Origin: GCA-2794515 sp033763335
Lineage (GTDB): Bacteria; Chloroflexota; Anaerolineae; Aggregatilineales; Phototrophicaceae
Direction: 5' to 3'
Assembly (NCBI GenBank): GCA_033763335.1
Contig: JANRKU010000054.1
Span: forward strand, 1-64,000
DNA length: 64,000 nt
The notes under the pieces were generated by a model. It was not told where the DNA came from. It saw only the letters and a list, made by a program, of their open reading frames with translations, and made no database searches. The position numbers and the translations under genes are program-made. Within the stretch, counting starts at the first letter, position 1. The number at the start of each line of letters is the position of its first letter. This document shows, in pieces, positions 27,601-35,502 of the stretch.

Positions 27601-29088
27601 GATGATGAGGCGTGTATCGGCAGAGGTGAGAATTTCGATAATTTCCTCAACGGCTTCTGCTGGCACATCCCGAAACGTGAGGTCGGCGCGGTCTACACGG
27701 CGACGAGTCGCCTCGCCCGATTCGCTCACTTCTATCAGGCGCAATAATAAACGGCGCATGATGGCTTGTTGGGCGGCGTTCAATTCGTTATAAGTATCTT
27801 CGGCATGACGCGCCAAAGCCCGTTGTACCCCGCCAATTTCCTCATAGGCTTTAGCAGTGAGTTTGATGCCATCGCGCTTGAGATACAACTCTTTTAGGGC
27901 GTATTGCAACAAAGGCAGTGACCCCGGTTGACGCACGACATCATCCAAAATGCGTTGGGCAAGGTTAGGTGGGTCATACGTTAGCCCGACTGCACGTGCA
28001 GGACCTTCGATGGCGCGGAGCAATTCGGCAGGGGACATCTCTGTGGCGATGACCATATTCTCTTGTTCAAATAATTCTGCGAGGGCAGGATAGCGCGTTA
28101 GCCTATCAAAGAAATCGGCTCGCATGGTGATAATAATGCTAATTCTGCCCCCTTTGCGTGTGACAGCCGCCTGCAATAAACGGATGAATATCTCGCGCTC
28201 AGTTTCGCCCGCACGGGTAAATAATTCCTCAAATTGGTCTATCACCATGACCATTTTTGCTTCTGGCGGAGCATCTTTTAATACGCGCTCCACAAAGGGG
28301 TGTAAATAGTCTATGGATTCATAAAATAATTTGCTCAGGGTGCTTGCTTCTTGACCTTCTAAAAGGGGTGCAAGGCGTTGCGACAAGGCATCTATGGGGT
28401 TACTACCGGGCGTAAAGAGGATAATCCGCCATGTATCACTGCCACGCAATTTGCCCGCCCGCAAAGCAGGTAATACACCTGCCCGCACGAGTGAGCTTTT
28501 TCCGCTACCACTCGCACCGACCACCGCCAAAAAGCGCGTTGGGCGGTCTTGGCGAAGCCGATTGAGGCATTTATCTATCAGGGTTTCACGCCCAAAAAAG
28601 AATGCCGCATCTGTTTGTTGAAAGGCTTCGAGTCCCTTAAAGGGATTGGGGATATTATTGGGGTCTACCGAATCATAAATACCCAAACGGCGCTTACCGG
28701 GGATTGCCAATAGCAATTCGGGTAATGCCTCTTCATAGCGTTCCTCAAAATTGATGAAATGGACATTTTGCATCCAGTCTAATTCTGGGGCTTGCTCCAA
28801 TTCCCGTTGGGCATTTATCGCCATCACAGGGATGATGAATTTTTCTTGTTTACGGGCAGTGAGGACTTCTCGTTGCACCCATTCGCTCTTAACAGCATCG
28901 GGTGAGAGGCATACCACCACAATTTGCGAGCGTTCTATACCCCGATAAATTTCTTCTTGCCATTGTTCCCCACCGTGAATTTGACGGAAATCAATCCACA
29001 CCTCCATGCCAGCATCGCCCAAATCACGCGCAATGCGTTCCGCAAAAATTTTGTTACGCCGAGAATAGGAAACAAATACTCGATTCAT
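24643..29088 (-). CDS. TIR - nSTAND NTPase - TM - 14x WD40 - SH3b protein
   Basis: A 1,481-residue multidomain protein. A TIR domain (1-130) begins RVFVSYSRRNKIFAERIA. In the SEWVQREV motif, Glu74 sits at the position of the NADase glutamate. An nSTAND1-type NTPase (about 148-560) has Walker A GASGSGKSS (191-199) and Walker B VMVIDQFEELF. A charged coiled region precedes a hydrophobic segment (about 617-640), then an Ala/Glu-rich helix. About 14 WD40 repeats (about 720-1350) could form two seven-bladed propellers. A C-terminal SH3b domain (about 1395-1475) follows. The layout is that of a ligand-sensing STAND switch with a TIR effector, seen in bacterial immunity and signalling. The membrane segment and the SH3b end are unusual. 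It could instead act in ordinary signalling. Confidence 0.92.
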   Translation of the reverse strand: MNRVFVSYSRRNKIFAERIARDLGDAGMEVWIDFRQIHGGEQWQEEIYRGIERSQIVVVCLSPDAVKSEWVQREVLTARKQEKFIIPVMAINAQRELEQAPELDWMQNVHFINFEERYEEALPELLLAIPGKRRLGIYDSVDPNNIPNPFKGLEAFQQTDAAFFFGRETLIDKCLNRLRQDRPTRFLAVVGASGSGKSSLVRAGVLPALRAGKLRGSDTWRIILFTPGSNPIDALSQRLAPLLEGQEASTLSKLFYESIDYLHPFVERVLKDAPPEAKMVMVIDQFEELFTRAGETEREIFIRLLQAAVTRKGGRISIIITMRADFFDRLTRYPALAELFEQENMVIATEMSPAELLRAIEGPARAVGLTYDPPNLAQRILDDVVRQPGSLPLLQYALKELYLKRDGIKLTAKAYEEIGGVQRALARHAEDTYNELNAAQQAIMRRLLLRLIEVSESGEATRRRVDRADLTFRDVPAEAVEEIIEILTSADTRLIITNFQIRPNSAQSAPTILVDIGHEALIREWDRFKGWVAEDKENLRLSSELLQSATDWVSAQRDKAYLLTGNRLARAEIWLDEADATSLQREFIQVSIKENEERERLERERLERELVLRRRSQNRLRIALSFLAIGLLASLILSLIAVGAQAQAVSAEAQARDALAGAEIARAEAVANELQARSLALASNAGRALSDNLNELAVLLAVSANELVNAPPQSQRILAEVAYTPGTRFLFDLQGVQVLALAISPDETLAAGGVGNAVIVWNTETGDELFRLSGTNQTGHTNRVRSIAFSLDGTRIVSAGADGRIVIWDIATQSQFARWDAHTGGVNTLAFSPNPNVQLLLSGGEDRQINLWNPLTGELIENYTGHNGAVNSVAFNNDGTLFASGSDDDRVGVWSVADGFIKFLVGHTDDVVSLDFSPTAASRLLSGSADNTVQLWDVLSTTGSAIREFTQHNEAVNGVAYFPNGREFISISEDTSILIWDVTTNTVLNSFNDHDAPVFAVAISGDGEMMFTGADNGVARLWDLENSEQTIVFSGHQSSDVRLGTVVGVYGKDDLTVLSGSYDGTLRLWSRATGLTIQEFRGHTDLVYDVALSSDNVTALSGSADDKAILWNVNTGMPIFELIGHESDVLSVAYLPNNQQVVTGDENGAIILWDISGTEATIIRQFGPKVGKDDVGHTAQIYDIAISPDGTQILSASGDQTLLLWDIATGAVVGEYKGHGSSVRSVAFNTEGTLAVSGEDNGGVIIWNVADASLNARERVVRRITGHDLGVMGVAFSPDGLSIVSGGLDRRLSVWEVATGAEIRRYRADDTASFRSVDFDETGQSLLTGMSDATLREWRLLLNREDLLAWTYENRYVPAPTCTQREQFGLEPFCVDGVSEITPTPFIFPTATTPPSLPSVSVGSIVVINTTSNSNLRLRETPSLEGVIISTLADGLLVTVIEGPVEEDGFIWWKIRTQDNIEGWSVESTPSAGVQNLIPLE

Positions 29089-29209
29089 GGCAATTCATCC
29101 TGCGTTTGATTTTTTTAACAACATATTATCATTATAAACCAAAACGCAAACATACACGCCCCGTTTGATGGGGGAATTTCGTCATAGTGGTATAAATGCG
29201 TGCAATCTA

Positions 29210-29239
29210 TTGACAAGTGACCAAATGGTCACGTAAAAT
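29210..29239 (+). promoter_or_regulatory. Promoter of the ArsR-SRPBCC gene
   Basis: TTGACA (29210-29215) and TAAAAT (29234-29239) are separated by 18 bases. Operator 1 lies exactly in the spacer. Confidence 0.75.
29217..29232. promoter_or_regulatory. Operator 1 (GTGACC-N4-GGTCAC)
   Basis: GTGACCAAATGGTCAC has perfect six-base half-sites and lies between the -35 and -10 boxes. It is likely bound by the ArsR-type protein encoded just downstream. Confidence 0.75.
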
Positions 29240-29243
29240 CAAA

Positions 29244-29259
29244 GTGACCAAGCGGTCAC
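29244..29259. promoter_or_regulatory. Operator 2 (GTGACC-N4-GGTCAC)
   Basis: GTGACCAAGCGGTCAC repeats the same half-sites 27 bases further on, near the expected transcription start and just before the AAAGGA ribosome site. Confidence 0.72.
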
Positions 29260-29274
29260 ATAAAGGATTTTGTG

Positions 29275-30039
29275 ATGGATGAAGATGATGCAATTTTTAA
29301 GGCATTAGCAGATAGCAGTCGGCGCAAATTGCTCGATGTACTCCGTCAAAAAGACGGTCAGACATTGGGTGCATTATGCGAACATTTAGAGATGACACGG
29401 TTTGGTGTGATGAAACATCTTCAGTTATTAGAAGACTGTGGGTTGGTCATCACCCAAAAAAAAGGGCGCGAGAAATATCATTTCCTCAACCCCATCCCTA
29501 TTCAGCAAGTCTATGACCGTTGGGTGAGCCAATATTCCCAACACTGGTCACAAAAATTAACCACCCTTAAATTTTCATTGGAGGAAAACGTTATGTCAGA
29601 AAGAATCACCCACGTCATGCAAATTTTCATCCGTACCACGCCACAAACCCTGTGGGATGCGCTCACCAAAGGCGATATGACACGGCAATATTATTTTGAA
29701 ACACGGGTCGAAAGTGATTGGCAAGCTGGCTCACCGTATCACTATCTCAAAGATGATGGCAGTGTGATGATAAAAGGGGAAGTGGTCGAATCTATTCCCC
29801 CACAAAAATTAGTGACCACTTTTTACCCAGTATGGCGAGAAGACCAAGGTTCAATCCATAAAATGCTGGTCACATTTGAAATTGAGCCTGTAGATACGAT
29901 GTGCAAATTGACGCTCACCCACTCCGAATTAGAAGCAGAAGCATGGGGAATCAAAGAAGGATGGGCAAGAATTCTCTCTGGTCTAAAAACACTTTTGGAG
30001 ACAGGAAAACCATTAGAGGAGGCAAAAGAGGCGGTATAA
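29275..30039 (+). CDS. ArsR-type HTH fused to SRPBCC/AHSA1 domain
   Basis: A 254-residue fusion. The first ~95 residues are an ArsR-like winged helix (FKALADSSRRKLLDVL, LEMTRFGVMKHLQLLEDCGL, VITQKKGREKYHFLNP). The rest is an AHSA1-type START/SRPBCC lipid- or ligand-binding fold (ITHVMQIFIRTTPQTLWDAL, GSPYHYL, WGIKEGWARILSGLKTLLETG). Elsewhere these two parts are commonly encoded as neighbouring genes. Joining them suggests that ligand binding in the pocket directly controls DNA binding (inference). ATG at 29275 has AGGA seven bases upstream; a GTG one codon earlier is possible. Two operators overlap its own promoter, which points to autorepression. No other gene seems to share the promoter. 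Confidence 0.9.
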   Translation: MDEDDAIFKALADSSRRKLLDVLRQKDGQTLGALCEHLEMTRFGVMKHLQLLEDCGLVITQKKGREKYHFLNPIPIQQVYDRWVSQYSQHWSQKLTTLKFSLEENVMSERITHVMQIFIRTTPQTLWDALTKGDMTRQYYFETRVESDWQAGSPYHYLKDDGSVMIKGEVVESIPPQKLVTTFYPVWREDQGSIHKMLVTFEIEPVDTMCKLTLTHSELEAEAWGIKEGWARILSGLKTLLETGKPLEEAKEAV

Positions 30040-30101
30040 GTTATCAAACAATGAGAAAGCGATGCTTAGTGAGACTTCATATTACTTCATATTTGCGCTA
30101 C

Positions 30102-30476
30102 CTAAAAAAACAACGATTGTTTGACCAGTTCTGTCAATAAGCGGGGACTCACGGGCTTCACCAAGATGTCGCTAATATTGTAATCGGTGTGTTTGAGTTG
30201 CAAGACCAATGTATTGCCAGATATCACAATGACAGGAATATGGAAATTTTCTGAGCGCATATAATCTAAAACCCGTGTCCCATAGCCATCGGGCAATTCA
30301 AAATCGAGAATCAGTAAATCTGGGCGATTGGCATTTATCGCGGTGATTGATTCATCTATGGTTAACACGCCATGACAAGTAAATCCCGATGCCGACAGAT
30401 GCTTACAAAACATTTTGTTAAGGGATTGATTATCTTCAATAACCAAAACAGTGTGTATAAAAACATCGGTAGCCAT
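30102..30476 (-). CDS. Single-domain response regulator, paralogue A
   Basis: A 124-residue stand-alone receiver: acidic pair ED14-15, Asp58 (LLILDFELPDGYGTRVLD) and switch Lys in ILVKPVSPRLL. It is closely related to the protein at 41649, sharing the DFELPDGYGTRVLD and KPVSP blocks and an unusual CKHLSASGF / CRHLSALGY helix. AGAGGA lies nine bases before the ATG. It is divergent from the membrane protein at 30762. The cognate kinase is unknown. Confidence 0.9.
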   Translation of the reverse strand: MATDVFIHTVLVIEDNQSLNKMFCKHLSASGFTCHGVLTIDESITAINANRPDLLILDFELPDGYGTRVLDYMRSENFHIPVIVISGNTLVLQLKHTDYNISDILVKPVSPRLLTELVKQSLFF

Positions 30477-30761
30477 ATCTGAAATTCCTCTATGAATGAT
30501 GAAACCTCTTTCTATGCTGTTGGTTGGGATGGAGGTTTATGGCATTTATACCTATTGGAATTTTTTCCAATTTAAGCGACTAATTTAGGTATTATATGCA
30601 AAATACGCTATATCATTCATGTGAGATTGGTTAAAAGTAGGTGAAAATGTTGCCAAGATGCTATTTGTGAATTTTGTGTGGATATGGTCTATGATGGCAT
30701 TGTGTTGGCAGATTATAATGAGCAAACATTTTTAACGATAGTTTATCGAAAAGGACTCTTT

Positions 30762-32654
30762 ATGATTTTGCTCGTCCTGTTCGTTTTTGGGGCGGTGATA
30801 TTAGGTGCAGGCGCGATGCTATCACCCGCTATACCCACCTCTCAACCGCGTGTCGCGTTAGCGGCGACGTTTGTCTTGGCACTCATCGTCGGTGGCACAT
30901 TGTTTTATGCCTCTTTGTTTGGCTGGGATACACTGGTTATAGATTATCTCTTATTCGTGCTGGTAGTCGGCATTTTTTTGGGCGGGACGCTCTCTGTTGG
31001 GCAATCTCGCGCAGAAAACAAAGGCTATGAATTAGGCGATGCCGAACAAGGCTGGACAGGTCCACAAGACCTCGCCTTTTTTGCGCTGGTAGGGCTTATT
31101 TTTGCCATTCCCACCTTGCTCTTTGTCGTGCCATTCGGCACAACCGCACAAGGCTATGGCTATATGGCATTCACAACCCAATTGGGCAATAGCCTCAATA
31201 CCTTTGCGCCCTTTCAGCCAGAAGTTGAATATGTTTTTTCTAATGGATTCATGGCGCTCACCGCTTACCTCTCGCAACAACTGAATATGGGCATCCATAC
31301 CACCCAATTTGGCGTAGGGGCGGTATTGGCGCTCCTCAATGTGTGGTTGGCATACGATTTTGGTTCAGAAATCCGCGCCAAATCATTGGGACGGGCGATG
31401 GCGCTCGCCATGTTACTCGGGTTGGGCATATTGGGGTTGTTGCTAGACGGTTATTTTGTGATGCTGATGGGAATCGCCTTTGCCCAAGCATTTTTAATCT
31501 TCGCATGGCGCTTTCAAAAATATACCTATCCCATAGATGCCTTGTTTGCTGGATTAATGCTCGGCGCGACACTGGTCGCTCATCACACCACCTTTATCAT
31601 CCTCGTGCTTGCTTATATCCCTTATTTGGGGACGATGTGGCTCGGTGATACCCGCCCAACGCGCAAAACATGGCTCATCATGGCATTTGGGATTCCCCTC
31701 ATCGCCCTCATCGCCACTGCCCCTTGGTTGATACAAACCGTCTCTATCCTCAGCAGAGGCTTTGAGGCACAAATTGGCTCCCCATTTGTCCGTAGCACCG
31801 ATAACATGTTGGTGATGTTGGCACATCATGGCTGGTGGCTTGCGCCGATGGCACTCTTTGGGGCGTGGCTGGGATGGCAAAAACGCGAGAGCATCGCCCT
31901 ATTGTGCATGGTATGGATATTCATCTTGCTCGATTTTTCATCTACAGGTGGGATTGCCGCGTTATTCCCCTTTATAGACCGTTTTATCAACCCGCGTGAT
32001 TTGGCATGGGGTGGCGCAATTATCCCCTATACCGTTTTGGCGGGGTTGGCGATGATGTGGCTATGGGATGCCTATGGTGATGGAAAAATCACCATGACCT
32101 ATCGTACCGCCTATATCATCAATGGCATTTTGGCAATTATTCTGCTTGGGGCAGTTGCCTTATATAACCCCATTTTGGGGGCAATGAAGCCACTGGTCAC
32201 ATTTCCTAATCAATATGCCAGTAATAGCGATGCAGAGGCGCTCACTTGGATAAAAACCAATTCCCCACCAGAGGCGGTTATCCTCAATTTTCCCACATCG
32301 CCAGAAACCGATTGGACAGCCATCATCGCAGAACGGGAAGCGATTTATTTCCCCAATTTGCCCTATGCCTTCAATATGGATGAATCCAAAGCCACCCAAA
32401 CGGCATTAGAAGCCTTCTGGCGCAATCCATCAGATGCGACCAATGCCGATTTATTGGCACAATATGGCATTACCCATGTATTCGTGCCAGAAATCATCAG
32501 CAACCGCGCTAGTGTTGATACTGCATGGCGCTGGGGAACACCACTCGCATGGGAATTTGAGATGAATTCCGATGTGGCGGATGCGCCCTATCTGGAACAG
32601 GTCTATGGGACGGATACTAGCGCACAAGTCTATGTGCTAAAAACAGAAGAATAG
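30762..32654 (+). CDS. Large polytopic membrane protein, GT-C-like
   Basis: A 631-residue protein with about 12-13 membrane helices and a soluble C-terminal domain of about 130 residues. That domain has SDAEALTWIKTNSPPEAVIL and ADLLAQYGITHVFVPE, which resembles the end of GT-C glycosyltransferase-like membrane proteins that use lipid-linked sugars. No decisive catalytic motif could be fixed, so the enzymatic role is tentative. The ATG at 30762 is chosen because AAAGGA lies seven bases upstream and the hydrophobic region starts at once. An upstream alternative frame start lacks a site. The gap 30477-30761 contains only a small ATTGGAA/TTCCAAT hairpin at 30554-30571. Confidence 0.7.
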   Translation: MILLVLFVFGAVILGAGAMLSPAIPTSQPRVALAATFVLALIVGGTLFYASLFGWDTLVIDYLLFVLVVGIFLGGTLSVGQSRAENKGYELGDAEQGWTGPQDLAFFALVGLIFAIPTLLFVVPFGTTAQGYGYMAFTTQLGNSLNTFAPFQPEVEYVFSNGFMALTAYLSQQLNMGIHTTQFGVGAVLALLNVWLAYDFGSEIRAKSLGRAMALAMLLGLGILGLLLDGYFVMLMGIAFAQAFLIFAWRFQKYTYPIDALFAGLMLGATLVAHHTTFIILVLAYIPYLGTMWLGDTRPTRKTWLIMAFGIPLIALIATAPWLIQTVSILSRGFEAQIGSPFVRSTDNMLVMLAHHGWWLAPMALFGAWLGWQKRESIALLCMVWIFILLDFSSTGGIAALFPFIDRFINPRDLAWGGAIIPYTVLAGLAMMWLWDAYGDGKITMTYRTAYIINGILAIILLGAVALYNPILGAMKPLVTFPNQYASNSDAEALTWIKTNSPPEAVILNFPTSPETDWTAIIAEREAIYFPNLPYAFNMDESKATQTALEAFWRNPSDATNADLLAQYGITHVFVPEIISNRASVDTAWRWGTPLAWEFEMNSDVADAPYLEQVYGTDTSAQVYVLKTEE

Positions 32655-32658
32655 CATA

Positions 32659-32688
32659 GATGAGGGCATGACCTGTCATTCCCTCATC
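32659..32688 (+). terminator. Hairpin after the GT-C-like gene
   Basis: GATGAGGG and CCCTCATC with an inner ATGAC/GTCAT pair form an almost continuous stem. It starts four bases after the stop. No U-run follows. Confidence 0.5.
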
Positions 32689-32781
32689 CTAATAAGCATC
32701 ATGGTTTTATAGATTTTTATAGATTTTGCGATTAAAATATACATAATTCGTAAAATAAATCGCTTGAAGGAATTTAACATC

Positions 32782-33540
32782 ATGCAATTGTCATTCGCGT
32801 TTATCTTATCGGTCATTACAGCCCTCACCACAGGCACCTTTGCCTTCATCGTCTTACGGCGCTGGAATGAAAAGCACCGCCCTCACCTATTGGGATGGGG
32901 GATTGGGTTGATGATGTATTTTCTGGGGACATTGAGCCAAGTCATTTTGTCGCTCACATGGAGTCCGTTCTTTTTTGGATTGTGGTATTGGACAGGGGCA
33001 TTGATGGTCGCCCCATGGTTGGGGCAAGGCACGGCATATTTGCTCATTCGGCGCGGGAGTATCGCCAGAAATATCCAAATGGCATTATTGCTGGTGGGCG
33101 TGATGACATTGCCATGGGCATTATTTTTCACACCAATGGACAGCTCGAAATGGTACTTAGGCGCAGATATGACCACTATCTATAAAGATATTATGGGCGA
33201 TGGACGCGGGGTACGTTTCTTTTCGCCCATTATGAATATTTGGGGGACAATTTTGCTGGTGGGCGGTGCATTATATTCTGCCCGTCTGTTCCGCAACAAA
33301 CAAATTATGCGGAATCGCGTGGTGGGAAATTGGCTCATCGCCGCAGGTGGCTTATTACCCGCATTGGGCGGTGTCCTCATCCGACTAGGCGACCCATCCT
33401 TCAAATATTTTGGTGAGATGGCGGGCGCAATCCTCATTTTTGCAGGATTTTGGATTGCCACCAACATCCCAGAAGAGGCACATACGCCCAAGCGTAAACG
33501 CAATCTCCAAGATGCCGATGTGGTGACGGACACCCCATGA
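32782..33540 (+). CDS. Polytopic membrane protein of unknown function
   Basis: A 252-residue protein with about seven hydrophobic helices and a charged tail (TPKRKRNLQDADVV). I do not recognise a family. Loops carry WNEKHRPHLLGWGIGLMMY and a Trp-rich stretch. The ATG at 32782 has AAGGA ten bases upstream and is preferred over a TTG six codons before it. Its stop overlaps the ATG of the next membrane protein (ATGA), so the two products probably act together. Confidence 0.75.
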   Translation: MQLSFAFILSVITALTTGTFAFIVLRRWNEKHRPHLLGWGIGLMMYFLGTLSQVILSLTWSPFFFGLWYWTGALMVAPWLGQGTAYLLIRRGSIARNIQMALLLVGVMTLPWALFFTPMDSSKWYLGADMTTIYKDIMGDGRGVRFFSPIMNIWGTILLVGGALYSARLFRNKQIMRNRVVGNWLIAAGGLLPALGGVLIRLGDPSFKYFGEMAGAILIFAGFWIATNIPEEAHTPKRKRNLQDADVVTDTP

Positions 33541-34064
33541 CCACACCCACCCGTAGCGGGCAAAAACCCGCCATCCCCTATTATTGGCAAGTCTCACCGT
33601 TCATCATTGTTGGGATGACGGCGTTTTTCACCTTTTTTAGCTGGGTGGCACTCACCATTATTTTTGACACACAGGTCAGCGCCCGTTATGCGTTTATGAA
33701 AGAGGTTCACTGGTTTTTGAGCCGTGTGGGGTTTGCCATCGCATTAATCATGCTTGGGATAGGTGTCTATGTGGGACTCATCAAACACGGTGATGTGAGC
33801 CGATGGTTTCGGGCGGCGACCTATACCATCTTCGCATTTATGCTGTTACAGGGTGCGATTGGTGGTATTATGTGGTTAATGGGCGGTAGACCCCATGAGG
33901 AAGTGCATCTCATTTATGGATATGGCGTGGTCTTATCGCTACCATTTTTCATTTTTGTAGAGACAACCGCCACCAAGCGTCCTGCCATGGGCAGTTATTT
34001 ATGGGCATTTGCCCTGCTCGCGGCGATTATCATCCGCACAATGAGTACAGGCGCACCCGCATAG
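33537..34064 (+). CDS. Small four-helix membrane protein of unknown function
   Basis: A 175-residue protein with about four membrane helices and a short soluble N-terminus (MTTPTRSGQKPAIPYYW). The family is not recognised. Its ATG overlaps the stop of the upstream gene, suggesting a two-subunit membrane unit. Several His residues lie near helix ends (EVHWFLSRVG, EEVHLIYGYG), reminiscent of heme- or metal-binding membrane proteins, but the spacing gives no specific assignment. Confidence 0.72.
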   Translation: MTTPTRSGQKPAIPYYWQVSPFIIVGMTAFFTFFSWVALTIIFDTQVSARYAFMKEVHWFLSRVGFAIALIMLGIGVYVGLIKHGDVSRWFRAATYTIFAFMLLQGAIGGIMWLMGGRPHEEVHLIYGYGVVLSLPFFIFVETTATKRPAMGSYLWAFALLAAIIIRTMSTGAPA

Positions 34065-34104
34065 GCTATACCCACACCAAATTGATGAGAGAGGAACATC
34101 CCCA

Positions 34105-34365
34105 ATGGACAGCGCACAAAAAGCACGTATTAGTGATATTCAAGCCCGTTATAGCCCCGATTTGCTTCAAAAAGCCCATGTCATTGGCACAGCGATTGGG
34201 TATCGGCAACAAAATAACACCACCACAGAGGAATTGGTATTGGTGGTACTGGTAGACCAAAAAGTGCCACTGGAGAGCCTGCCCCCACAAGACCAAATTC
34301 CCACAGAAATTGAGGGAGTAAGGACAGATGTACAAAGCATGGGTGGCACATTTAAGGCAGGATAA
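34105..34365 (+). CDS. Small protein resembling the leader domain of trypsin-like proteins
   Basis: An 86-residue soluble protein with AHVIGTAIGYRQQ, LVLVVLVDQKVPLESLPPQD and PTEIEGVRTDVQ. This order (GxGIGY, a beta strand ending KVP, then IPxEIxGVxTDV) is the N-terminal module usually seen before a trypsin-like or Nal1-type peptidase domain. Here the peptidase part is absent and the gene ends cleanly. It may be an independent small domain or a decayed relic. GAGGA is about 11 bases before the ATG. Confidence 0.65.
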   Translation: MDSAQKARISDIQARYSPDLLQKAHVIGTAIGYRQQNNTTTEELVLVVLVDQKVPLESLPPQDQIPTEIEGVRTDVQSMGGTFKAG

Positions 34366-34380
34366 TCCTTTTACCCCATA

Positions 34381-34413
34381 AAAAACAACACGGGAGACTT
34401 TTTTCTCCCGTGT
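34381..34413 (-). terminator. Terminator shared by convergent genes, best on the minus strand
   Basis: ACACGGGAGA and TCTCCCGTGT form a perfect ten-base stem with a CTTTTT loop. On the minus strand it is followed by TTGTTTTTTATGG, which suits the WXG100 cluster. It also sits 22 bases after the stop of the plus-strand small gene. Confidence 0.75.
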
Positions 34414-34460
34414 GTTATTCTGCATATTTATAACGGCAATAGCCGTTGAAAGGTCAATAA

Positions 34461-34760
34461 TTAGGCGAAGCGTTGTGACCCGCTATTGTCGCCATCACGG
34501 AAGCTCACAATTGCCCCGTAGAGGTCATAGTGCAATTCTTCTAATTTTTCTGCCATTTCGTCTACTTGGGGTTTGAGCCAAGAGAGGAAACGCTCGACTG
34601 CCAAACCACCGACCAAACCAACGAAGGCGGTCATCTTCAAAATCATGATGGCGATTTGAAGGGCTTTGCTCACAGCTTTGAGTGTTTCACTGGTTGATTT
34701 GAATTTGTTTGCCATGTCTTCGACAACTGGAATATCCATTTGCACATCTGGACTAGCCAT
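34461..34760 (-). CDS. WXG100-like small helical protein (atypical)
   Basis: A 99-residue, mainly helical protein. The first helix (VVEDMANKFKSTSETLKAVSKALQ) resembles WXG100 proteins. The central Trp-x-Gly turn is missing. In its place is a glycine-rich hydrophobic segment (TAFVGLVGGLAVERFLSW), then a second helix (VDEMAEKLEELHYDLYGAI). It is last in a four-gene run of similar size, each with an AAGGAG-type ribosome site at good spacing. The hydrophobic middle might insert into membranes (inference). Confidence 0.75.
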   Translation of the reverse strand: MASPDVQMDIPVVEDMANKFKSTSETLKAVSKALQIAIMILKMTAFVGLVGGLAVERFLSWLKPQVDEMAEKLEELHYDLYGAIVSFRDGDNSGSQRFA

Positions 34761-34805
34761 AGGTTTTTCTCCTTATCTCTTATCTCGTCAGCTATATATG
34801 GTCAA

Positions 34806-35135
34806 TTAGAAAATATTGAATTCGTCCAAAATACCATTGATGATGCCAGTGGCGCGTTGGTCAGCTTGTTCGATGATGTCCATCGCTTTGCGGATATTGC
34901 CCGCATAATCGCCACCATAGCTCATCATCTGACGAATGTTGGGGATGACTTGGCTTTCCATTTCATCAAAGAAACGGTTAGCGCCTTGACCCTTCCACGC
35001 ATCGCGCAGGGGATTGAGTTGGTTCATAATCACTTGCAACACTTGGTCTTGGATGACATTGATTTGTTGGGTGATTTGGTTCAAAACACCTTCAACAGCC
35101 ATCCGTGCAAATTTTAGTAAAATACCGAGTACCAT
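34806..35135 (-). CDS. WXG100-family protein
   Basis: A 109-residue helical hairpin protein. The turn motif is AWKGQGANRFFDEME (W-K-G). A longer N-terminal helix (about 1-40) precedes the core, and the second helix reads IPNIRQMMSYGGDYAGNIRKAMDI. WXG100 proteins are small dimeric substrates or chaperones of type VII-like secretion. GGAGG lies nine bases before the ATG. No C-terminal YxxxD/E secretion motif of the standard kind is evident. Confidence 0.85.
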   Translation of the reverse strand: MVLGILLKFARMAVEGVLNQITQQINVIQDQVLQVIMNQLNPLRDAWKGQGANRFFDEMESQVIPNIRQMMSYGGDYAGNIRKAMDIIEQADQRATGIINGILDEFNIF

Positions 35136-35156
35136 AATTTTTAATCCTCCTCAGAA

Positions 35157-35453
35157 TTAACCGAAATAGCCGCCGGCTTTTTTGTCGCTAGATTGTAGGT
35201 CACTGAGTGCGCCCATCAAGTCTTGGGCAATTTCGCGGAATTTGTCTTGAAGACGGTTGATGCTGGGGTTCAATTTCCCGCGTAACCCACCAGAGAGGGC
35301 TTCGCCTGCACGCCCAACCAACACACCACCATCAAGTTGTTCTGCAATTTGATTAATTTCGCGCATGGTGTCTGCCAACAATTGGGCGGTTTGGGTGCAT
35401 TTTTGGCTCATTTCTTGCACCATCGCGTAATTCATCGAAATTAAATCTGCCAT
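35157..35453 (-). CDS. WXG100-like protein lacking the tryptophan
   Basis: A 98-residue helical hairpin. The helical heptads fit the family (YAMVQEMSQKCTQTAQLLAD; LNPSINRLQDKFREIAQDLM). The turn reads VGRAGEALSGGL, with Gly kept but Trp replaced. The tail ends KKAGGYFG. AAGGAG lies eight bases before the ATG. It is third from last in order of the WXG100 run and probably pairs with one of its neighbours as a heterodimer (inference). Confidence 0.8.
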   Translation of the reverse strand: MADLISMNYAMVQEMSQKCTQTAQLLADTMREINQIAEQLDGGVLVGRAGEALSGGLRGKLNPSINRLQDKFREIAQDLMGALSDLQSSDKKAGGYFG

Positions 35454-35502
35454 GTGAGTATCTCCTTCTATTTGGATAATGGTCTAAATAATGATAGAAA
35501 AA

